The position numbers and the translations under genes are program-made. Positions 53,526 to 64,000 of a DNA stretch of 64,000 bases are shown here, in pieces. A model generated the notes under the pieces. The model searched no databases, was not told where the DNA came from, and saw only the letters and a program-made list of their open reading frames with translations. Origin of the DNA: Fonsecaea monophora (Eukaryota; Ascomycota; Eurotiomycetes; Chaetothyriales; Herpotrichiellaceae); NCBI RefSeq assembly GCF_001642475.1, contig NW_019173954.1, positions 1-64,000 of the forward strand. Reading direction: 5' to 3'. Position 1 is the stretch's first letter. Each line of letters begins with the position of its first letter.

Positions 53526-53633
53526 TCGGGTCCATTCAGACCCTTCGCCTTAAATCGAGAAGTGACAAGGACCTTTGAAGCCTGAAGCACATTAACCGCT
53601 ATAATATAATATGACGGGATGCTCACCACGTTG

Positions 53634-54920
53634 TCAACCATTGCTCCGGGCGGTCCGTGTTAGAAATCCCAGCAGGCAAAGAACTACCTTGTAAACCAAC
53701 AGCTTGACCCCTGTGGCATGCAAAAGATCAATTGTCCAGCGCGAGGTCTTCCGAACCCTGGAAGCTCGAGGAATGGCCACCTTGTCATACGTGGTGATTG
53801 CCTCGTCAAGGGTTGAAGCATTCTTGAGTGCATTGGCAAGGTCCCAGGCATCCATTATTGCCATGTTGGCACCGTTGCCTGCAAAAGGGCTCACAGCATG
53901 GTTTGCATCTCCGATCCATATCACGGTTCCATGCCTGAGTGGCCGATTTGGGAATGGAGGTCGATCCATTGCATTGAATTGCATGATCGTTCTTGGGTCC
54001 GTTGCAGAAATCAAATTCTCGACCAAAGGGGCAAAGTTTGTTGCCAATTCCCTTGATTCTTTCAGCAATTCGTCGAGGCGCTGTTGAGGAATAGGGCGCC
54101 GCAATGGCTCCTTCATTACAGGGCTAAGACGACTCAAGGCCCAAAGCACAGACTTGTCGTCTACAGGCGCGACAAAAAGCCCGATCCCATTCGCGCCCAA
54201 CACACCGCCCCAGTCACGGTCCACAGGCTCGGGGATGTCGTCGTGACTGGGAAACTTGGCCGTGCCTGACCAGAGATACACACCAGCATAATCGAGGCAG
54301 TCATCTGGCCTCAACAGGGAGCGCACCTTGCTTCGGGCTCCATCAGCGGCTATCAGGATGTCGCCCATCACAGTCACGCCAGTGTTGAGAGTGACTCGCA
54401 TTCGACCGTCATCGGTCGCCTCTACCCCCGTCACAGTCGTTTCCCAGTGGATTTGGGCTCCCGACTCCATAGCGGCTTCGGCGAGAACTTTCTGCAGAGC
54501 GTTACGGCGAATTCTCATGCTGAGCAGTTTTTTTGGCCCGATTGGTGGTGTCGCGAGACGCAAAAAGGGGCGAAACTGAGGATCCCAAAGGTTGAAGAAA
54601 CCACTCTCTTCTGGAGATCTCCCAGGCTTGACACTCACGCCCCTTACAAGATCGTACAATCCTAGGGAATCCAAGACCTGAACAGCACCGGGATCGTTGT
54701 CTGTTCTCAAAGATAGACTGTACCCTTCACGTCCGATACGGTTCTCATAGCTATCTCGCTCGTATATGATGACTTGGGGTCTTTGTCTCCATGAGGAACT
54801 CGCAGGAAATGTTTGGGCAATCGCAGCGGCAAAGGTCAATCCAGCTATGCCACCCCCTGACACGAGGATTTTTTTGCCGGCCAGGAAATCAGCAGGCAGT
54901 TCCATAGCCGATGGAGCCAT
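53634..54920 (-). CDS. FAD-dependent monooxygenase (UbiH/aromatic hydroxylase type)
   Basis: One exon, 428 residues from ATG 54920 (MAPSAMELPADFLAGKKI). The frame is open eight codons further up without ATG. Dinucleotide-binding motif ILVSGGGIAGLTFAAAIAQ, an Arg-rich LLSMRIRRNALQKVLAEAA segment, DILIAADGARSKVRSLL (the DG motif), and VIWIGDANHAVSPFAGNGAN (the GD motif that closes the FAD site) are all present. The C-terminal helix TGVKLLVYKVVLCLLGFL may associate with membrane. Such enzymes hydroxylate aromatic or polyketide substrates; substrate unknown. It ends 108 bases from the riboflavin-kinase-like gene, tail to tail. Confidence 0.9.
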   Translation of the reverse strand: MAPSAMELPADFLAGKKILVSGGGIAGLTFAAAIAQTFPASSSWRQRPQVIIYERDSYENRIGREGYSLSLRTDNDPGAVQVLDSLGLYDLVRGVSVKPGRSPEESGFFNLWDPQFRPFLRLATPPIGPKKLLSMRIRRNALQKVLAEAAMESGAQIHWETTVTGVEATDDGRMRVTLNTGVTVMGDILIAADGARSKVRSLLRPDDCLDYAGVYLWSGTAKFPSHDDIPEPVDRDWGGVLGANGIGLFVAPVDDKSVLWALSRLSPVMKEPLRRPIPQQRLDELLKESRELATNFAPLVENLISATDPRTIMQFNAMDRPPFPNRPLRHGTVIWIGDANHAVSPFAGNGANMAIMDAWDLANALKNASTLDEAITTYDKVAIPRASRVRKTSRWTIDLLHATGVKLLVYKVVLCLLGFLTRTARSNG

Positions 54921-55796
54921 TGTGCGTAAAACAAGAACGAGCAATGAGATGATTGCTGCCAGTGTTCAAATGCTGCTATGTACACACCCTCCATCCAGTG
55001 CATCCTGGATCCTTATATAACATTCCTCCACCCTCGAGGACCATCAAGGACTAAGCTCAGGCAGAACAATTCTTGGGAATAGATGCAGGGTTTCGCTCTG
55101 CAGGCCACCAATCAAGCACCTTGGGAATCCTTTCCATTCCACCACCATCTCGCCGTCTAGAGTGAGCCAATCTCGAACCTTGCTAGCTTAGACTATGACA
55201 GTGTCAGTGTGACGACCTCCAGAAAAGGAGACGGGGCTCTGCGAAACGAATACGACGGCGTTCACATGGCAATAGTCCTCGGTCAACCTGCCTTGTGCTT
55301 CCCCAGACTCGACGATCCCGAACTCCTCCTCGAACCACTGCTCCATCTTTTTTGCCCCTCACTTCGGAATTTCCCAATCAAGGATCCCGCGGAGGCAGAA
55401 ACCGTGAGTAGTGGGGAGCTACACAACGGGGAACTGTGCAACTGGGGGACAAGTTGGACGGAAGCAGTGTTGGTCTTACAGGTGGTGGCAATGAGCGGGG
55501 TTGCAGCACAACAGGCAAATGAATGAGTCCAGCGGGATTCCGAAAGCGACTGAAAACACTTCAATGGTGGATCGGGTCGGTCGAAAGCAGAGCGGAGTTG
55601 CCGCTTAGATGCTTGGATGGGGATGACGACTGTTGAGGATTTACTCTGCTGTCGATTCTGTCGTCCTTGTTCTTCCTTCCCCTCTCGTATATCAGATTCC
55701 AGTCTCGCCGTCTTGCTGGAATCGATCTCTGTCACAAAGCAAAGACATCTCCCTATCAGGCTCCCCTTAGGTTACCTGGCTTTTTCACCTCCCACC
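54921..55796. promoter_or_regulatory. Divergent promoter region, monooxygenase / dehydrogenase
   Basis: The two oxidoreductases start here on opposite strands 876 bases apart, so co-regulation is possible. TTATATAA stands at the left side (55013-55020). The T/C-rich segment at 55660-55790 is probably the dehydrogenase leader. Confidence 0.5.
55013..55020 (-). promoter_or_regulatory. TATA box candidate of the monooxygenase gene
   Basis: The palindrome TTATATAA lies about 93 bases upstream of ATG 54920, a normal distance for a fungal TATA box plus a short leader. Confidence 0.4.
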
Positions 55797-57140
55797 ATGT
55801 CGCAAATGAATGCAGTCCGTTTCTACGGTCAACGCGACATCCGGCTCGATCAGATCCCCGTCCCCGCCGTCAAGCCAGGGCAGGTCAAGATCGCGCCCAA
55901 GTTCTGCGGCATCTGCGGCTCGGATCTGCACGAGTATCTCGGCGGGGCGAACCTGATACCCCAAGAAGGGCACCCGCACCCGATCACGGGCGAGACGCTG
56001 CCGCTGACGCTGGGCCACGAATTCAGTGGCGTGGTCGAGGAGGTGGGCGAGGGCGTCGAGAAAGTCAAGCCCGGCGACCGCGTCTGCGTGCAGCCCACCA
56101 TCTACGACGGCAGCTGCCGCGCCTGCAAACGCGGACTCGTCAACTGCTGCGACAAGAACGGATTCGTGGGCCTGAGTGGCTGGGGTGGCGGGCTGTGTGA
56201 GCACATGGTCGTGCCCGAGAGTTGCGTCAAGCCATTACCGGACAACATCCCCTTGGAGGTGGGTGCGCTGATCGAGCCGCTCGCCGTGGGCTGGCACGCC
56301 GTCGACATTTCCCCATACAAGGACGGCGACTCGGTGCTCGTGCTGGGCGGCGGCCCCATCGGTCTCGCGGTCGTGCAGGCACTGGTCGGCAGAGGGTGCA
56401 AAAACATCATCGTCAGCGAGGTCAGTGGCCGCCGGCGAGAATTTGCCAAGCAGTTTGGCGCGCACCATGTCATCGACCCTGTCAAGGCTGACGTCGTGGA
56501 GGAGGTCGAGAAGTTGACCGGTGGCGAGGGTGCCGACGTCGGCTTCGACGCCGCGGGCGTGCAGGTCGCAGTGGATACGGCGTTCAAGGCCATCAAGGCG
56601 AGGGGAACGCTGGTCAACATCGCCGTGTGGGAGAAGAGGGCAACGCTGCAGATGAACGACATTGTCTTTAGAGAGAGGGGCTATATGGGAGTGTAAGTTT
56701 GGTTATCCCTTTTTTCCCCCCCCTGACAAAGCGAATGGAGAGAGTGGTTCTCCTCCTCCTCCTCCCCGACCTCGCCTGCGGTCTTGGGAATGTGATCTCC
56801 CGAGTGATTGACTGATTGACTGGCTGAATGACTGACCACAACTGCACCGCAGAGCCACCTACGCCCTCGGCGACTTTGAAGCCGTCATCAAGGCCATCTC
56901 AACCGGTACGTTTCTCCCCCCTCCCCATATGAGATGCTCTTCATTCCATCCGTCGACCCTGCATTCGCTTGTCCAACGCAACGCAACTAACATTGTGTCC
57001 GTCCAGGCGCCATGAAACCCGCCGGCATGATCACCAAGACGATCAAGCTCGACCAGGTCGCCGAGGAGGGCTTCAAGACCCTGATCGAGGACAAGGAGAA
57101 CCACGTCAAGATCTTGGTCGACGTGGGCGCGGGGATTTGA
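55797..57140 (+). CDS. Zinc-type alcohol dehydrogenase, 2,3-butanediol dehydrogenase-like
   Basis: Medium-chain dehydrogenase that oxidises vicinal diols or polyols with NAD. Three exons: 55797-56692, 56853-56905 and 57007-57140, 360 residues. Catalytic zinc ligands in KFCGICGSDLHEY and LTLGHEFSGVVEEVGEGV; structural-zinc cysteines in DGSCRACKRGLVNCC; PLAVGWHAVDISPYKDGDSV; NAD fold VLVLGGGPIGLAVVQALVG. The small second exon (ATYALGDFEAVIKAIST) and the third (KPAGMITKTIKLDQVAEEGF) complete the substrate-domain C terminus. The sequence is closest in feel to the BDH/L-threonine-dehydrogenase branch; substrate assignment is inferred. Confidence 0.92.
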
Positions 57141-57754
57141 AGATCTGACGAGGTTTGACATTTGAGCGTTTGAACGTTTGGGTGTTTGAGCGCTTGAGGA
57201 GGGAGTCTCATAAGAAGTGGCTCGGAAGACTGAACAATGAAGATTGCAGGCGGATCCTTCGAATCAATGAATCTACCAAGGGGTCCACCTTCTCTACTGA
57301 GAGGAAGAGGAAGAGCAGGATGAATTGAAGAAGGAGGGTGGAGAAGAAAGGGCGAAAAGGCCAAAGGCCCGCTTTCTGGAACACAAGTGTTGAAATGTAT
57401 GTATGTGTCTTTGTATGTGCACCTGAGCATGAATGAAAAGCCCTAGCTACCTAAATCATAAACAAAACCTTGACGATAATGGATCGTGATGACGGATCAC
57501 GATGCCATCCCACCTTGTGCCTTTTTCTTCTGCCTTTTCTTCCTTGAGTCCGTCTAATTCGTCCAATTTTATACAGTATCATCATTGCATTGCATTATTC
57601 ATTCGTCATGACCCTGGGGTTTGAAACTCGTCTGTCCTCCCGCGTACACACTCTCTTTTGATCGCTCTCGCTGTTGCCAACACGGATGCCAGTAACTCTG
57701 TCGTGGGCATGATATTGGCGGTTGTGGTAGTGGTGATGTTATCATAGATATCAT
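57141..57754. other. Convergent intergenic region
   Basis: It lies between the dehydrogenase and the DHA2 transporter, tail to tail. AG-rich near 57290-57350. No gene seen. Confidence 0.55.
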
Positions 57755-59771
57755 TCAGACCTGCTCTGCAGCGACAATGGTGCCCTCGTGCTGCTGTTGC
57801 TGATGCCCGGTGCGGCCGCCGCGCTCGAGACTGGGCTGGCGCGAATGGTCAGCGGTGGTCCAGCCGCTGCGGGTACCGTGGCTGACGCGGCCCCAGCTGA
57901 GGAAGCTATCGCTGTTGTTGTGGCTGTGGTAGCCGTCGGCGGAAACGAGCTTGTGCTCGGAGATGAGGGCCTTGTTGATCTCAAAGTGCTGGATGATCAG
58001 GCCGACTATCAGGGCTAGCCCGGCCAGACCAGTCAGGAAGGCGAAGACACCGTGAAAGCCAGCGATGTAGGCGTCGATCACGGCAGCGGCGCGTGCTTGA
58101 GCAGCCGAGTCACCAGCTGGCGTCTGCTTGAGGACCTCGAGGTATGCTTCGGCCTGCAGCGCGATGTCCGTGGGCAGGCCCTGGCTGGCGAGCTTGGCCT
58201 TCATGACGTTCTGGAAGACGGAGCCGCCGACGCCGACACCGATAGCCATTCCCAGGCTGCGTAGGAATGCATACATCCCGACGGCACGACCCTCATCACC
58301 GGGCTTGCACGCTGCCTGCGATGCCGTGTTCAGTGCGTTGAGGTTCAATCCGTGCCCGAACCCAAGCACAATCATCTCCACCGCCCACACGGCCGTGTGC
58401 GTGCCCCGGTTCCATGAAATGCTCAAGCCCGTGCCCAGTGTCGCCAGCACCCAGCCAGTGGTGATGGCCCAGCGGAACCTGGCGGTCCGCGTGATGGCTG
58501 CGCCGACAATCACCGAAGCAGGTACAAGGGTCAGCAGCACGGGCAGGAGGGAGACGCCGGTGCGGAGTGGAGAGTACTGTTTTGCGGCCTCGAAGAAGAA
58601 AGGGATGTAGTAGAGTTGTGCATAGAGCTAAGAGGGAGAAAATGGTCAACAGGGGAACCCACACCTAGGGAGAAAGCCATGGGACAAGAACTTACAATCA
58701 AGCCTTGAGCGAAGGCACCGAAATAGATGGCATGGGCCGACCACACGTGGAAGAGCGAATGTCTCAAGAAGGCAGTCTCTTTGGCACCGAACCTTTCCCA
58801 TACCATGGTGGCTACCAAGCCGGCCAGGCCGACCAACAAGGGCACAAGGGTTCTCCAGTGGCTCCAAGCATAAGTGGTGCCGCCCCAAGAGATGGCGATG
58901 AGGAAGCTCGTAGCGGAAGAGATGAACAACACCCCACCGATCCAGTCGACGCGGCCCAGCATCTCCCTCAGGGTGGCCTCGGGACGCCTGAGGCGGACGA
59001 AGAGCGGCACAAAAACCAAGCCCACCGCGCAGAATGGTAACATCAGATAGAAGACCCAGCGCCAGCGAGTCGGGCTGGCAAAGGCACCGCCGATGATGGG
59101 CCCAATGACACTTCCCAAGGCCCATGCTCCTTGACTAGAGTGGATAGAGGTCAGTAAATGAGAGTATGAAGGCACAGAAGATCTGGTATTGCTCGGGATG
59201 GGGCAGTCAGGCCAGAGAACTTACAGGACGCCCACATATTGTGGTCGAAATCGCAAGGGTACAATGTCGGAAAAGATGACGAGGGAGAGAATGATGACAC
59301 CGCCACCACCGATGCCCTGCAGGCAACGGCCCACGAGCATAATGCCGATGCTGTGAGCTGTGGCGCAAAGAATGGTTCCGACGGTAAAGCTCAGCAAGAC
59401 AGTGAATAGGGTCTGTGGACGCCCAACAATGTCACTGATGGAGGCAGTGAATGGCATAGTGACCGCTACGACAAGGAGGTAGGAGGTACCTATCCAAAAC
59501 CCTTGCGTGGATGTCGTATTCAAGGCCTGGACAATGGTCTATGCAGCCACAGATTAGAAGGGGAGTGTTTGCAGATGGTGACAAGGGTTCATACCGACAA
59601 GGCTGTGACAATGACAGTGGCGTCGAGGCTGACCATTAACGAGATGATGGCCAATGTCACCATGACCAGAGCTTCTGCTGTTGATGGCTTCCATTTTAGA
59701 GAAGGATCCGTGATGAGGGCAATATTCTGCTCAATGTCGGCTCCACTCTGCTCTTGTTTTTGTCCGACCAT
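57755..59771 (-). CDS. MFS transporter, DHA2 (14-helix drug:H+ antiporter) family
   Basis: Four exons: 59771-59595, 59538-59225, 59134-58696 and 58627-57755, 600 residues from ATG 59771 (MVGQKQEQSGADIEQNIALI). An in-frame ATG at 59888 would add 39 residues. The first helix (LVMVTLAIISLMVSLDATVI) carries the LDATIV-type motif of DHA2, loop 2-3 has SDIVGRPQTLF, helix 4 has GRCLQGIGGGGVIILSLVIF, and helix 5 has antiporter motif C in GAWALGSVIGPIIGGAFASP. About fourteen helices can be counted. The His/Gln/Ser-rich tail is cytoplasmic. It could export a product handled by the adjacent monooxygenase and dehydrogenase, but nothing in the sequence proves it. Confidence 0.92.
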
Positions 59772-62700
59772 GATGGTCTGCGGTTTTGTATCAGTGAGAG
59801 AGGGGTTTTGTTTGTGTTCAAACTGCAGGTTGAGAGGTGAAGAAGGTAGAGGAGATGTGACCTTGGGACAGCTACTTGTAACGAGCATCGTGACAGGTGA
59901 TTCTGGCTGGCATATAAGATGTTTGTCTCATCTGTGACGGGCCGTATAGTCCGCGGGGATGATGGCAGCAAACCATAATTGTCACTGGAGCGTAAGCACC
60001 AGGAGGACATGGTGGAGGTGAAGCTGCTGCACTGCCTGCGCGTGTGTTTATAGACAGAGATAGCATTTTCAGGGGCAACTGAGTGAATTGAGGATTGTGA
60101 TGGCTGGTGTCTGTGTGGGGGACGCAGTCACAAAGTATAGAGTGCAGAAGAGGGATTCGGCTGCCCCCTGATCATCGTGCGCTTCAAAGCTTGGCGCTCA
60201 TCTTCCCCCTTCCTCGTTAGGCAGGTAAGTAGATCCGACTCGCCGAGAACCAAGTACCAAAGTCTCTATTGTGCTGGTTGTGTTAATTTTGGTCACTGAT
60301 GAGTATTCTACTGCTCGAATTTTGCTCGATGTATCGCCCAAATCATCAGTCGCCGACGCTGTTCCTCATCCGGAGGCATTACGCGAGCTGACACTGGCTC
60401 CCGGCCCATCTCTGGTGATCTTGAACCCACCCGCGGCCGACTTTAATAAGCCGTAGGGCTGCGACTAGTATCCTCAAGGTTAGCCCGCCACACAGCGGAG
60501 CTGCCGTGGGCCAACGAGACTCAGCCGCACTGAGGGAATTGGCAAACCGACAAGATCGACCCCGCCGGGCAACTTCGGCCTCGACCCATGCCATGTAATC
60601 ACCTCTATATCCTCCTCCAGCGCCGTCAACCGCCCTGCGGTATCCTCCTCTCTTCCTCTGGCCTTCTCAAACCATTCCATCACTTCGAACTCCCAGGTAC
60701 ACCCCTAAAGTATTGACAGAGCGACGATCCTCATGAGTAAAAGAAGTCAGAGATATCCTGGCGAAAAAAGGGAGTCGGCATGCCAGGTACCGTATACCGT
60801 GCTGGTGTTTGTTGCACAACGGCCTTGATTTGGCAGCAGACTCCAATGGGCCACTCAGGATATGATGGAATATCCAGAGAGTAGACGTGCAGCTGCTCGC
60901 TTGTTGGACGTTGCCATTCAAATCCCGTCTAGACCCGTGTATGTCGATACATTTAGGATACGCTCAATACACCAACTCTGTCTCCGCCATGTCCGCCCTC
61001 GCTTTGCCTGTATTCATGGTAATTTTTCTCTTGTATATTTCGAGTTTCCCAGGCCTCAACTTCCAACATGAGGATTGTCTCTTTTTCTTCACAATATTTG
61101 CGTCCCTTGGGTTTTGGGCTCAGGATTTGTGATCAAGGCATATCCATACCCATACCCATACTCATAATCCCAAATCCCACTCCTAATCCCACGCCTTCCC
61201 CACAGGTGGTCCCACTCAGCCTCGCCGCTGACTCTGAGAGCGTTCGTCCGTTGAGTAGGATCGTGGAACGTGCCGACAAATCCTCCGGAATCGGGCCAAA
61301 AGCCGCGCTGGCCCCTAACGCCTGGTCGAATGAGTTCCCCTCAAAGATCGACGTCGCATTCCAGTTCACCATGCGACTCAAATTCGCCTTCCAGTGGTTC
61401 CCTCTCACCTCAGAATGGCCCTCAACTGCTGTCCACCGGTAATCAGAAGGTCACCGAGCGATCCACCGCTTCGCTGGCAAAGGTCCTCGCCGAGAGGGCC
61501 GATGTCCTCCCCTTGTGCATGTTTGGTGGATTGGTCGAGGCCTCGAGCAATCTTAAAACCCAGTCAAAGGAGAAACAAAAACTCACCTGGATCAAGGTCG
61601 AGCCTGGTACCAAGTGAGCATGGTTGGGGTCGACTGCGAATCAAAACACCAAATCTCTTCTGCTCCACTAAAGAGTTTCATCGTTGTCGTGGTATTGGTC
61701 CTCAACCGCTCCGTCGGATGCTGTAAGAGGAACGGACGGCAAAAACAACCACATCTGGCTTCAGGTACAGACAGTGCGGGATCTGTGTCATAGCTGCAAG
61801 GTCGAGAAATCCGCAGATTGGATACCTCCGAGGAGGCTTCCACCACATGGAAATGGAACAGGCAAAGCCGAGGTGACCAAGGGTTTCCCAAGCCTCATTC
61901 AGACAGTGTTGTATCCTACATAATCACTCGAGTGCCCTTGGCAGTGAGGGAGAATCACCTTTTTCTGATTTCCATATGCTGAGGATGACCGTATCAGGAA
62001 TCGGGATTCTAAAATAGGATCTGCCTGGGGCTGGCCAGCCATATGGCGTCACTGGGTGTCCCTGGCGCCACCGGCGCTAGTTGAGGCTCACCGGCCCCAC
62101 CAGCCGTAGCCTAGTGCCACGTCCACAATCACTTCCCACCTACACAAAGATCATTGCCATTGCCATGCCGTCCACCACCATTGACGACAGGATCCTCTCT
62201 GCGCTTCAGGCGGACTTCAACCTCGTCATTCGAAGCTTCCAGTCTGCTGCCAACGAGACCCCGATTTTGCAGAATTGACCTGCAGTCTCTGGCGACGACA
62301 TGGAGCAAATGGGACAAGAGACGAGAGAACAATCTGGTCGTTCTGAAGAGATACCTGCGGCTTTTCAGTAGAAATCGATGCAATTGGAGTGGAAGACATA
62401 GATGACATTATATGACCATTTATGGAAGCGCTCCTGGTACCACCCAGGCAGCGAAAGAGAGGCAATTGAGGACCAACATCGGCTTGAGAGCAGATATCGA
62501 AACATGTGCCTGAAGACTATGAATCTTCAGGTCCAGAGTGAAGTATCTTCTCATACGCTAACCACAAAGGACGCGATTGGCATTTTGAGCTTGTCGAACC
62601 TGACGCGTATACATACATTTCATCGCCCACCCCGAGGTTATGGAGTAAAGCCAGGGAGATTGCTTTGATCATCTCCGGAGCTGGTGTCCAGCGAGAATGG

Positions 62701-62913
62701 TACCCCGCGGGCGTGCTCGAGAGAATGATTTGGAGCCGTTGGTGGCGCTTTGTTGCCCGAGACACTGGGAAATGTCGCTTCCCTTCCCATTCGATAGAGG
62801 CTAGAGGATGCTGCTATGTCGAGTGGACATTTTCTGCGAATACCCGCGGCCTCTTGTCCTGTGGGTGGGTGCTAGCACATCCTATAGTTTTAGATATTTC
62901 ATAATGCCTTCTT
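59772..62913. other. Long region without a supportable gene
   Basis: Between the DHA2 transporter start and the mhf1 stop lie 3.1 kb with only short frames. Two look slightly protein-like: 61230-61617 plus (IDVAFQFTMRLKFAFQWFPL and ASLAKVLAERADVLPLCMFG, in different frames) and 62165-62278 plus (MPSTTIDDRILSALQADFNL). They may be remnants of decayed genes. The left end is the transporter promoter, the right end the mhf1 3' flank. Confidence 0.4.
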
Positions 62914-63433
62914 TCACCCGGCCTTATCGTTCTTGGACTTTGATTGCTCGAGGTGCTTCAATTCGTCCCTGAGGAGCTGCTCTAGCCCTTCGTTCCGCCG
63001 AGTAAGCAGCATGACATCGTCCGTTTTGATCGTGGATCTTCCTGCGTGTTTGGCAAACGCTTCGAGGTCGACAGCGGCATTCCCTGAACCAATGCTTGTT
63101 TCTCAGTAAAGTGATCTCTTTATCGTCAGGCAGCAGCAGCCGGAGTAGAAAAGATTCGTACCGATTTGTGCCCACACGAGCTCCATCAGACTGCCGATGA
63201 ACTGAGGCGTCGCATTGACCCCGAGATTGATACTCTCTTCATCGACCATCTTTCCGATCTGGAACCATAGCGCAGAGCGAAGTTTCTGGGGCGGTGTTAA
63301 CCCTTGATACTCCACCACTTGACATCAAATCCTCAGTGGCCTCTGATAGAGCGCGAGTTTTTTGGGGGGGGCGGAGGGGGGAAGGGCTTACTTTCTGCAG
63401 AGATTCCGCTTCTGTATCGTTAGATGAGGCCAT
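62914..63433 (-). CDS. mhf1: Mhf1 / CENP-S histone-fold protein
   Basis: Partner of Mhf2 (CENP-X) and of the Fml1/FANCM helicase, and part of the CENP-T-W-S-X tetramer at kinetochores. Three exons: 63433-63392, 63285-63162 and 63083-62914, 111 residues. The first exon is MASSNDTEAESLQK. The histone fold follows: LRSALWFQIGKMVDEESINL, VNATPQFIGSLMELVWAQIG, NAAVDLEAFAKHAGRSTIKT, DDVMLLTRRNEGLEQLLRDE. This is the usual length and pattern. The two introns are 106 and 78 bases. Confidence 0.93.
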
Positions 63434-63851
63434 CACGAGAAATGGGCGACACAAAGGTGAAGTGAGTAGTCGGTACACGCTTCAGTTTGCGAGCTTGACA
63501 GCGTGGTGGCACCGTGTAAAGTGGAACGCGAAACTGACGCGTAAGACGCAACTTCAGCACTACGGTTGTCCATATGCTTTAAGAGTGTACAACGGTAGAG
63601 CAGAACGACTGCGGTGACCTCTGGAGTGCGCTCAAGGCTATGGTACCAAGTACCTCGTCATGCTTGCACGAAAGCCACTATTTCCAACCTCAATTGTCTT
63701 CTCTCTACACCAAATAACTCTCTGCGGACCACAGGTCTAGACCGTCCCCGTGTACTTCCAATCGCCAGCTACTTCCTGCTATAGAACGACAACCTGCGTA
63801 CATCCAGACCTGTGAGAGGCCGCGCCGCTAGACAAGGCCAACCAAGCCATC
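63434..63851. promoter_or_regulatory. Divergent promoter region, mhf1 / Pga2-like gene
   Basis: These 418 bases separate two divergent starts. Nothing else recognised. Confidence 0.45.
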
Positions 63852-64000
63852 ATGTCCAACTTCACCTTCCCGGACATCCCCACGCTCCTCGAGCCATACA
63901 TCCCCCCGGCGCTACAAGCGTACTTCACCCGGCAGAACCTGCAAGCGGTCGTGCGCGTCATCGTCGGCATATCGACGTACATTCTCTTTCGACCGCACCT
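63852..64000 (+). CDS. Pga2-like ER protein, N-terminal fragment (runs off the window)
   Basis: The frame starts MSNFTFPDIPTLLEPYIPPA and continues with FTRQNLQAVVRVIVGISTYI to the window edge, ending in LFRPHL. A short N terminus, an amphipathic segment, then one hydrophobic helix finishing with (I/L)xRP(Y/H)L is the layout of fungal Pga2, an ER protein involved in protein trafficking. Only 49 codons are visible, so the assignment is tentative. Confidence 0.5.
   Translation, partial: MSNFTFPDIPTLLEPYIPPALQAYFTRQNLQAVVRVIVGISTYILFRPH

Noticed and set aside
61068..61617. Possible protein-coding gene in the 59.8-62.9 kb gap
   Set aside because: Protein-like stretches lie in different frames with no splice sites joining them and no known family.
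1..64000. tRNA genes, rRNA and CRISPR arrays
   Set aside because: None found by eye. A CRISPR array is not expected in a fungus, and no cloverleaf with a GTTCGAxxC arm was found outside coding sequence; a covariance-model search would be decisive for tRNAs.

Overview
The window is nuclear DNA of a filamentous ascomycete (Pezizomycotina). Genes carry short introns of about 45-70 bases with GT...AG ends and CTAAC/CTGAC-like branch points, and they encode a fungal protein kinase C with two HR1 domains, a GEL-type beta-1,3-glucanosyltransferase, Eme1, Alg2 and Mhf1. The class cannot be fixed from the sequence; Eurotiomycetes is a reasonable guess.

Layout. 0-28.7 kb is ordinary gene-dense chromosome: last exon of a sugar transporter, pkc1, vps11, a membrane-anchored pepsin-fold protein lacking its first catalytic Asp, a repeat-rich cell-wall protein with a frame break at a C-run, a TMEM19/DUF92 protein, a PflX-type radical SAM protein, a coiled-coil protein, then a secreted GMC oxidoreductase, a glutathione S-transferase and a methyltransferase. 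29-40.3 kb is a decayed accessory island. It holds a broken DUF3435 (Starship-captain-type) recombinase, two terminal-inverted-repeat elements of one family flanking an intact secreted-protein gene, a JmjC-like pseudogene, an App1-type pseudogene and other interrupted reading frames, with long gene-poor stretches. 40.4-64 kb returns to ordinary chromosome: a second methyltransferase, a small uS14 (Rps29) gene, eme1, alg2, a GEL gene, a MARVEL protein, a riboflavin-kinase-like protein, an FAD monooxygenase, a butanediol-type dehydrogenase, a DHA2 transporter, mhf1 and the start of a Pga2-like gene.

The most striking observation is the uS14/Rps29 gene at 41738-42026. Its three exons encode a 58-residue protein that matches eukaryotic uS14 over its whole length, but three of the four zinc-binding cysteines are gone. 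It looks like a zinc-independent ('C-minus') paralogue of the kind known in bacterial ribosomes, and it sits immediately beside the decayed island.

Functional links: pkc1, the GEL enzyme and the repeat-rich wall protein belong to cell-wall integrity and assembly; vps11 and alg2 serve vacuolar traffic and N-glycosylation; eme1 and mhf1 serve DNA repair. The monooxygenase, dehydrogenase and DHA2 transporter are adjacent and could form a small catabolic or detoxification group, but this is inference from position only. Exon boundaries were placed by hand from splice motifs and frame continuity and may be off by a base or two.
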